Shown here: positions 24,246 to 29,812 of the stretch, in pieces
Numbering within the stretch: position 1 is the stretch's first letter
Layout: each line of letters opens with the position of its first letter
NCBI GenBank assembly: GCA_964497615.1
Contig: CAZCEC010000075.1
Span: 1 to 29,812, forward strand
Direction of reading: 5' to 3'
Source of the DNA: CAZCEC01 sp964497615
GTDB taxonomy: Bacteria > Chloroflexota > Anaerolineae > Anaerolineales > UBA6663
DNA length: 29,812 nucleotides
Made by a program: the position numbers and the translations under genes
The notes under the pieces: model-generated
What the model saw: the letters and a program-made list of their open reading frames with translations, nothing else
Told to the model about the DNA's origin: nothing
The model's database searches: none

Positions 24246-27200
24246 TTACCGCATAATCACCGGCAAATGCAGGCGATTCACGATCAGTTCGATCATTGCC
24301 GCGGCCAGGTTGTTTGCGTAGTCCGGCTCCTTATCCGCCGCGTAGGCGCTGCTGGCGATGGCGGCCGTGTTGGTGAATACCGTCCCCAGCGCGAAGGTAT
24401 CCGTTACCCGCACGGTCACCAGGATGTCGTTCCACCACCCGCCGTCGACGGGATCGCTGCCGTTCCAATCCCACGCCACCGCCTGCCCGCTGACGTGATC
24501 CGGCGCGCGGTCACAGAAGTAGGTCGGGCCGCACAGCCGCTGTTGGGCGCCGACGAACGCCAGCCCGGCCGGCAGGGTATCGGTGATGCGTACGCCGCCG
24601 GTGGTGCCCCACGGCCAGCGGTTGGCGAAACGCAGCGTGAACGTCAGCAGTTCGCCCACGCCCGGATCGCCCGCGGTAAGGGTCTTCTCAACAGATAGGT
24701 CGGGGCCGGTGCCCACCATCACCACGGATGTGTTGTCGGCTGGGTTGGCGTCGCCAGGCGGCGTCATGATCTGGGCCGTGTTGGTGAGCAACGTGCCGTT
24801 GGGCAGGTCGAAGCTAAGCCACATATTCAGGTTGGTGGTCCAGCCAGGTTCCAAGCGGCTGAGGGTGAGCGTCAACACGTTGCCGGCCACGCCGCCCGAC
24901 CATTCCTCCCAGAAGCCGGTGCCCCACCCGTCCAGGGTCAGCGCCGCCGGGAACGTGTCCGTGATCAGCACAGTCTCGTAACTCGTGTCGCCGACGTTGG
25001 CGATGCTCACGTCGTACTGGATACCGTGCTCACCCTGCCAGTGAGCCGTCTTGACCACCCGCAGATTCGGGCCGCTGTAGACGGTCTCGCTAACGCAGTC
25101 CATCTGGTCGTAGGGGTTGTCCTCGAAGATGCCGTCCGAAATCGTGACACAGTTGGTGATCACCGTGCCCGACGGCAGGTCTGGGTCGATCGCGAACCGC
25201 ACGCGAATCGCGTCGCCGTAGCCGTTGTCCAGTTCATTGAATTCCCACACCACCGCACTGCCGGTCACCAGGGTGGGGGTGACCAGGCTTGGCTGGCCGA
25301 ACCAGTTCTCGCGCACCGCATCCACGAACGTCAGCCCGGTGGGGATCGTCTCGGTGACGCGCACGGTCTGCGTCGCCGGCACGTTGCCGTCGTTGCCGAA
25401 GTTGATCCAGTAATTGGCCTCGCCGCCGGGCGCAAGTTGCCCGTGGCCCCAGTTCTTGTCGATCCACAGGTTGTGGCGCGCGAAGCTCTGGTAGTGCTCC
25501 ACCTGGGCGGTGTTGTCATCGGTCTCCAGGTCGTTGCTGGCCGTGATCACCGCTGTGTTGACGAGTTGCGTGTCCATCTGCGCGTCTTCATCTAGATGCA
25601 CGCGCACGTACACCTGGCTGCACCAGTTGCCGGGGATGGACGGCCGGGTGAGCACAACCTCGCCCGGCCCGCTGGGCAGGGCGATCCAGCCGGGGTGCTG
25701 TCCCCACCAAGTGTCAAACGTCGTGGAAAGCGGCAGGGTGTCGGTGAGGATCACTTCGGTGCTGGCCGTACCGCCGTTGTTGCACGCGTTCAGGGTGTAG
25801 ACGTAGTCCTCGCCCGGCAGGGGGTCCCATGTCCACGGCCACTTGCCTACGTTCAGGTGCGTATCATTGGCGACGATCTTGCCGCTCCAGTTCGCCGTCC
25901 GGCTGGCGGGGTCGCCGTCGTCGTACGGGTTGCTGGTGGCGATCTCCACGTCGTGCGCCAGCGTGTCCGTCTCGGCTCCGGTGACGGTGACGAACAGGAA
26001 GAACTGTCCGTCGCTGTAGGCCGGCAGGGTGCCCATGTCCCACACGATCGGCCCGCTGCCCGAGCCGGCCTGCGCGCCGGGCGAGGTATCGCCCAGGTAT
26101 TCGGCGTTCGTCAGGGTGCTGGTGATGACCACGTTCTCCGCCGAGGCGCCGCCGTCGTTGTGGTACTGCACGGTCAGCACGAAGTTGCCGCCTGCCGCCG
26201 GCTGGCCGTCGGCCCACGTGTAGATGCTCACGCGCGGCACGGGTTCCTCAAAGATATTGAACACCTGGTCGCCATCCGGCTCGATGTAGCTGACGGCCAC
26301 ATCATGCCCCGGTGTCAGGTCCCACTCGCCGCTGGCGTCGCACAGGTAGCCGCCGCCGTTCGGATTGACCGTGAAGTCATAGCCCGGCCCGCCCGGCTCC
26401 CAGATCTCGCAGCGCCCGTCCACCGGGTTGGGCAGCCAGGGCGCCGTCACCGTGCCGGAGATGGTGTCAGCATTCACGTCCAGCGCGCCGGTGATCGTCC
26501 CGAGGCGAACCGCGGCCGTGTAGCCGTTGTCCATGCTGGCATACACCCAGTCGCCGGGCTGCAAGTCGGGCCTGGGCGACCAGCCCGAAACCACATAGAG
26601 ATCGGTCGTGAAGCCCTGTCCGCCGCCCCACCACGGCACCACGCCGGTCGTCAGCGTGGCCGTCGCCTTGAGCGCGCCCAGCCCGTCGGTGAGGGTGATC
26701 CAGAGCGTGTGCCCGCTCTCGTAATTTCCTTCCACCCAGTCGTGTCCATAGTTGACGCGCAGGTCCAGGTCGAGGGGATACAGGTAGAAGATATTGATGA
26801 CGCTGTCACCGTCCGGTTCCACGTAGCGCACCGCCACGTCCTGCCCGCGCTCGACGTCCCAGCCCACGTCGCTAAAGTCGCAGGTGAAGCCGCCCCCGTC
26901 CGCCGCCACGCCACTGACCTCGATGCCGGGCGGGCCGTTCTCCACCCACACCTCGCACCGCACCGTCAGGGTCAGCGGATCGAACCAGGCGGCGTTCAGG
27001 GTGCCGGAGAACGTGTCGTTGTCCACATCCAGCACGCCGTCAATCGTCCCGATCGGGTCCACGGTCGTGGTTGCCGTGCCGTTTGTCGCAGTCACCACAT
27101 CGCCCGGCTCGAAGCTGGGCTGCTCAGGGTCCCACCCCCACTCCCAGGTGCGAAACTCGCCGCTGCCGTCGGCCTCACCCGAGACCGTGGCCTTGACGCC

Positions 27201-28484
27201 ATCACCATCGCTCACCGTCAGTGTCACCGTCGCGCCCGGGTCGGTGAAGGCCATCGCCCACTCGTGCGCGTAATTCACATCCATCACGATCCCGGCCGCC
27301 CCCGGCGTCAGCACCGGGTTGCTCACGGGCTGCGTCCAGGTGATGCCGTTCGCCGATTCGGCATAGCCAATGGTGCGCACCGGCCCAGCCACATTGCCGA
27401 ACCACATTTGATACAGTCCCCCCTCCAGCCAAATCGACAAGCCGCGCAGCCCGCCGCCGTCGAATCCCTCCGTCATCACCGGGTTGCCCGCATACTTGGT
27501 CCAGGCGATGCCATCGGACGACGTGGCGTATCCAAATTGCCCGTTGGCGTGGTACCACATCTCGTAAGTCGCGCCGTTCTTGATAACTTGCGGCCAAAAC
27601 ACGAAGTCTTCATCCCACGCGCCCACTGTGCCGGTGAGCACCGGGTTGCCGGGGTGCTTGGTCCACGCGATGCCGTCGGCCGACGTGGCATAGCCGATGG
27701 CGCACTGGCTGTAGTCGCCGTTGCAGCCGTGGTACCACATCTTGTACGTGCCGCTATCGTTGATGATGGTCGGGCCATCGGCCTCGCCCTCGTCCCATGC
27801 ACCGCCCCCGCCCGCAGCCAGCACCGGGTTGCTATCGTAGACCTCCCAGTCCACCCCATTCGTGGAGGTCGCGTAGCCGGTTTGCCACACAGTGCTGCTG
27901 CCCCCGGAGAACCACATCTTGTACAGGCCGCCCTCCGCCAGCAGCGCCGCCTGCCCGCGATACACATCGTCCCAGTCGCCGGGGTCGCCCACGCCCAACA
28001 CGGGATTGCCGGCATCCTTCACCCAGCTCGCCCCATCGTTGGACGCGGCCAGCCCCACCTGCCAGCCGGACGCTAAGTGAAAGCCGCTGTACCACATCAG
28101 ATACTGCCCGCTGTCGGAAATCACGCGCGGGTGGTCTACCCGCCCTCCATCCCAGTCGCCTCCGGCCGTGACGGCGCTCGGCAATAACGCCGCGCCGCCG
28201 CCCAACAGACCCGGCTCCGGGGTGCGGTCAGATACCACCGGCCCCACCCAGCGGCGCGGGGCAGGGGAGCGGGGCACCTCGGCAGCCGGTGGAGGCGGGG
28301 CGGACTCATCCGCCATGAGGCGCTCGGGGCCGCCGCGCCACCCTGCGGGGAAGGAGGCCTCAACCAGGTCAGTCCCTTCCGAGTGGGCCGGCCGGCCACG
28401 GGCCGCGGCCCCCAAGGTCACTGTTGTCAGGCCCAGCGCCAGCGCCAGCGCCGCCAGGATGCCAGTCAGTCGATAGGCGCGCAT
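24246..28484 (-). CDS. Large secreted protein: glycosidase-like propeller repeats, duplicated beta modules, DUF11 repeats
   Basis: A 1412-residue exported protein. A signal peptide (about residues 1-28) precedes a low-complexity Pro/Ala region. Residues of about 100-400 hold five repeats of the pattern MWY/MWF ... GYATS-x-DGI-x-WTK ... GNPVL, resembling the five-bladed propeller of GH43/GH32/GH130-type enzymes. Catalytic acids are not identified. Two copies of a module of about 165 residues follow, each beginning VNY-x-H-x-W and ending with EPDGDxVxNIF. Then come five DUF11-type repeats carrying TDTLP, TETIP or TDTFP, typical of cell-surface proteins. The C-terminus is NRLHLPVIMR, like the tails seen on many Chloroflexota secreted proteins. 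AGGAG lies 5 bases before the ATG. A surface or extracellular-matrix carbohydrate-binding role is inferred. Confidence 0.82.
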   Translation of the reverse strand: MRAYRLTGILAALALALGLTTVTLGAAARGRPAHSEGTDLVEASFPAGWRGGPERLMADESAPPPPAAEVPRSPAPRRWVGPVVSDRTPEPGLLGGGAALLPSAVTAGGDWDGGRVDHPRVISDSGQYLMWYSGFHLASGWQVGLAASNDGASWVKDAGNPVLGVGDPGDWDDVYRGQAALLAEGGLYKMWFSGGSSTVWQTGYATSTNGVDWEVYDSNPVLAAGGGGAWDEGEADGPTIINDSGTYKMWYHGCNGDYSQCAIGYATSADGIAWTKHPGNPVLTGTVGAWDEDFVFWPQVIKNGATYEMWYHANGQFGYATSSDGIAWTKYAGNPVMTEGFDGGGLRGLSIWLEGGLYQMWFGNVAGPVRTIGYAESANGITWTQPVSNPVLTPGAAGIVMDVNYAHEWAMAFTDPGATVTLTVSDGDGVKATVSGEADGSGEFRTWEWGWDPEQPSFEPGDVVTATNGTATTTVDPIGTIDGVLDVDNDTFSGTLNAAWFDPLTLTVRCEVWVENGPPGIEVSGVAADGGGFTCDFSDVGWDVERGQDVAVRYVEPDGDSVINIFYLYPLDLDLRVNYGHDWVEGNYESGHTLWITLTDGLGALKATATLTTGVVPWWGGGQGFTTDLYVVSGWSPRPDLQPGDWVYASMDNGYTAAVRLGTITGALDVNADTISGTVTAPWLPNPVDGRCEIWEPGGPGYDFTVNPNGGGYLCDASGEWDLTPGHDVAVSYIEPDGDQVFNIFEEPVPRVSIYTWADGQPAAGGNFVLTVQYHNDGGASAENVVITSTLTNAEYLGDTSPGAQAGSGSGPIVWDMGTLPAYSDGQFFLFVTVTGAETDTLAHDVEIATSNPYDDGDPASRTANWSGKIVANDTHLNVGKWPWTWDPLPGEDYVYTLNACNNGGTASTEVILTDTLPLSTTFDTWWGQHPGWIALPSGPGEVVLTRPSIPGNWCSQVYVRVHLDEDAQMDTQLVNTAVITASNDLETDDNTAQVEHYQSFARHNLWIDKNWGHGQLAPGGEANYWINFGNDGNVPATQTVRVTETIPTGLTFVDAVRENWFGQPSLVTPTLVTGSAVVWEFNELDNGYGDAIRVRFAIDPDLPSGTVITNCVTISDGIFEDNPYDQMDCVSETVYSGPNLRVVKTAHWQGEHGIQYDVSIANVGDTSYETVLITDTFPAALTLDGWGTGFWEEWSGGVAGNVLTLTLSRLEPGWTTNLNMWLSFDLPNGTLLTNTAQIMTPPGDANPADNTSVVMVGTGPDLSVEKTLTAGDPGVGELLTFTLRFANRWPWGTTGGVRITDTLPAGLAFVGAQQRLCGPTYFCDRAPDHVSGQAVAWDWNGSDPVDGGWWNDILVTVRVTDTFALGTVFTNTAAIASSAYAADKEPDYANNLAAAMIELIVNRLHLPVIMR

Positions 28485-28531
28485 CGCGTCTCCTCGTCTC
28501 CCCCAATTGGATTAAGACGGCCCGCTAGGTC

Positions 28532-28564
28532 AAAAAAAAGACACCCAGGCATCGCCTGGGTGTC
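28532..28564 (-). terminator. Rho-independent terminator of the URO-D family gene
   Basis: A perfect 11-bp stem (GACACCCAGGC, 28540-28550, with 28554-28564, loop ATC) is followed on the - strand by eight T's (28539-28532). It lies about 165 bases after the stop of the gene at 28731, and so separates that gene from the secreted-protein gene. Confidence 0.9.
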
Positions 28565-28666
28565 TCGTCAGCCGCAAGGAATGTAAAAGGGTCATGCACC
28601 CCCGCAAGTGCAACGCCGCCCTCCAAAGTTAAGGATCAGTTTAGCATTGCGCGGTGGGGCTTGTCA

Positions 28667-28682
28667 TGTGACATTGATCACT
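28667..28682. promoter_or_regulatory. Crp/Fnr-like operator sequence
   Basis: TGTGA-CATTGA-TCACT matches the E. coli Crp consensus TGTGA-N6-TCACA except for the last base. It shares GTGACATTG and TCAC with the palindrome at 15282-15296. It lies in the 3' untranslated region of the URO-D family gene with no evident promoter beside it, so function is uncertain. The rest of 28565-28730 shows no coding frame that I can support. Confidence 0.35.
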
Positions 28683-28730
28683 TTTTGGCGTTGGCGCCGC
28701 TGGGTCCGCCGCAGGTCGACCTGTCTTGCG

Positions 28731-29669
28731 TCACTGCTGCCACTGGTGGGCCGTGTCGATGGCGGCCTTCAGGTTGTCCCACGGCGTATCGCTCGGCACG
28801 GTGCAGTCCGCGCCCAAGATGAAGCGCTCCGGCGCTTGCCGTAGCGCCGCCTCGGCTGCTGCGCGCACGTCGGGCATCCAGCGGCCCGTGATCTCGCCCT
28901 GGCGGTCCAGCCCGCCCATGAAGGGCCGCCCAAAGAACTCGGCCGCCTGGCGCGGAGTCAGGGTCTGCGCGCCCACCCGCAGGCTGCTGTTGACCACGTG
29001 CCCGCCATAGTCGCGGAAGGGGCTCAGGTCGTCGTAGCCGCCCTCATAGTCGCAGATGTGCAGGATGTTAAAGGTACAGTCCTTGATCTCTTCCCAGACG
29101 GCCAGGTCGGTTGGCTTGATGTAACGCTCAAAGATGTCGGTGCCGGAGAAGTGCCCGGCCTCGCCGCCCTGGGTGGAGGCGTAGAACCCATCCACGCCTG
29201 CGCGCTTGCAGCCGCGCACCAGCTTGAGCACGTTGGCGGTCATGATGTCCAGGCCCTTCTTCACCGCCTCGGGGTCCTCGCGCAGGTGCGTGTCTAGGGC
29301 CGCGGCCCCAGCCCAGCGCCGCGCCCACATCAGCGGCGAGTACAGGGTCATGATGACCAGGGCCTCGCGCCCGGCGGCCTGCGCCAGCCCATGCGCCACC
29401 GCCACTGGCGCGTCAAAGAAGTCGTCCGGGTAGAGCGGGGCATTGGCCCACCCCGCCGGGCTGCGCAGCGCGCCGGCTGGCGGCAGGGTCTGCTCGTACT
29501 GCACCTTCACAAAGTCCATGCCCGTGTGCCGGAAGAACGCCAGGTGCTTGTCCACCGCTGCCTGTCCGGCGTGGTGGCTTGGGTCGAAGTGCAGAAAGAA
29601 GGCCGCGGGCACGTGGGCGGGCGGGGTGGAAGCCTGGACGAGGCTCAAAACCTGGTCGCGTTTGTTCAT
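28731..29669 (-). CDS. Uroporphyrinogen decarboxylase superfamily protein, MtaA/corrinoid methyltransferase-like
   Basis: A 312-residue TIM-barrel protein of the URO-D superfamily. The N-terminal HemE substrate motif (MRQAGR-type) is absent, so it is probably not the haem enzyme. It does have His204-x-Cys206 (NILHICDYEG) and Cys289 (ILGADCTVP), the H-x-C-x(n)-C zinc pattern of MtaA/MtbA methylcobamide:CoM methyltransferases. This suggests zinc-thiolate methyl transfer or O-demethylation with a corrinoid partner. No corrinoid protein is encoded nearby. Other conserved pieces are TGMDFVKVQYE and the SSLRVGAQTLTPRQA region. The ATG has no ribosome-binding site, and a TATAGT box places +1 about 2 bases upstream. 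The gene is monocistronic, with a strong terminator. Confidence 0.85.
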   Translation of the reverse strand: MNKRDQVLSLVQASTPPAHVPAAFFLHFDPSHHAGQAAVDKHLAFFRHTGMDFVKVQYEQTLPPAGALRSPAGWANAPLYPDDFFDAPVAVAHGLAQAAGREALVIMTLYSPLMWARRWAGAAALDTHLREDPEAVKKGLDIMTANVLKLVRGCKRAGVDGFYASTQGGEAGHFSGTDIFERYIKPTDLAVWEEIKDCTFNILHICDYEGGYDDLSPFRDYGGHVVNSSLRVGAQTLTPRQAAEFFGRPFMGGLDRQGEITGRWMPDVRAAAEAALRQAPERFILGADCTVPSDTPWDNLKAAIDTAHQWQQ

Positions 29670-29677
29670 AGACGTCT

Positions 29678-29683
29678 ACTATA
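29678..29683 (-). promoter_or_regulatory. -10 box of the URO-D family gene, nearly leaderless
   Basis: TATAGT on the - strand predicts +1 near 29671, two bases before the ATG at 29669. No convincing -35 hexamer is seen. Confidence 0.45.
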
Positions 29684-29726
29684 CACCCGACCTGCGCGCG
29701 CCGGCCCAATCTATCTGTCCTCTCAC

Positions 29727-29755
29727 TTGACATCCACCCCGCCGTTCTCTACCCT
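29727..29755 (+). promoter_or_regulatory. Divergent + strand promoter reading into the heptanucleotide array
   Basis: TTGACA (29727-29732, 6/6) and TACCCT (29750-29755) are 17 bases apart on the + strand. The expected +1 near 29762 is inside the tandem repeat, so the repeat would form the 5' end of the transcript of a gene beyond the window. Confidence 0.45.
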
Positions 29756-29759
29756 CTTT

Positions 29760-29812
29760 CCGTCGTCCGTCGTCCGTCGTCCGTCGTCCGTCGTCCGTCG
29801 TCCGTCGTCCGT
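29760..29812. repeat. Perfect heptanucleotide tandem repeat (CCGTCGT)n
   Basis: Seven full identical copies of CCGTCGT plus four bases run to the end of the window and probably continue beyond it. No unit differs, unlike the degenerate heptamer arrays at 11793-11876 and 24105-24146, which suggests recent expansion by slippage. The array lies upstream of the - strand URO-D family gene. Confidence 0.95.

Noticed and set aside
25596..28076. An 826-codon + strand frame opposite the secreted-protein gene
   Set aside because: The composition (Arg/His/Val/Ala-rich) shows no hydrophobic pattern or motif. The - strand protein has a signal peptide, repeats and a ribosome-binding site.
28731..29669. 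Annotation as HemE (uroporphyrinogen decarboxylase proper)
   Set aside because: The N-terminal PxWxMRQAGR motif is absent, while MtaA-type zinc ligands are present.
29760..29812. Possible CRISPR array
   Set aside because: The unit is 7 nt with no spacers and no cas genes are present. It is a simple tandem repeat.

Overview
This is GC-rich bacterial DNA, most likely chromosomal sequence from a member of the Chloroflexota (Anaerolineae/Caldilineae-like). I infer this from large GT39-type membrane proteins with proline-rich linkers, a huge DUF11-repeat secreted protein ending in LPVIMR, a four-S1-domain RpsA, a CysRS with an HNECE zinc motif, and spacers filled with short tandem repeats. No database search was possible. 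I saw no rRNA, tRNA, CRISPR array, phage or IS element.

Layout. The + strand block (1-9654) holds the tail of an acyl-CoA dehydrogenase, two paralogous GT39-like membrane proteins, an MDR-family oxidoreductase, a small membrane protein, an acyl-CoA carboxylase carboxyltransferase (PccB-like), an SDR oxidoreductase and a decayed TPR-like fragment. From 9833 to 29669 every gene is on the - strand. Read in the direction of transcription these are: a URO-D superfamily protein, a 1412-residue secreted propeller/DUF11 protein, rpsA, clpC, radA, a BrnT-type toxin-antitoxin pair, a lipoprotein, a nucleotidyltransferase-fold protein, a CbrC/UPF0167 protein, a Crp/Fnr regulator, a DUF2892 membrane protein, a 47-residue membrane peptide, a YacL-like PIN-TRAM protein, cysS, rlmB and an HD-domain protein.

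Two halves of the - strand block (clpC-radA and yacL-cysS-rlmB) match the gene order of the Bacillus subtilis clpC-radA-disA-yacL...cysS...rlmB region. Here a block of about 4 kb, rich in accessory genes, sits between radA and the yacL-like gene. The yacL-cysS-rlmB operon starts with a good promoter (TTGACG-18-TACTAT). A leader of about 227 nt follows that ends in a textbook Rho-independent terminator just before the ribosome-binding site, so it is a candidate attenuator or riboswitch that I could not assign to a known class.

Three signals repeat across the window and are not explained by gene annotation. (1) Several intergenic spacers consist almost wholly of degenerate tandem micro-repeats, each spacer with its own unit but always with a period of exactly 7 or 9 nt (6593-6643, 8628-8744, 11793-11876, 24105-24146, 29760-29812). 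(2) Several genes carry a -10 box exactly 6 nt before the ATG, which places transcription initiation on the start codon (5558, 18498, 19997; nearly so at 10963 and 29669). This suggests common leaderless transcription. (3) A palindrome centred at about -41 of the DUF2892 promoter overlaps the end of the neighbouring Crp/Fnr gene, and a near copy lies at 28667-28682.
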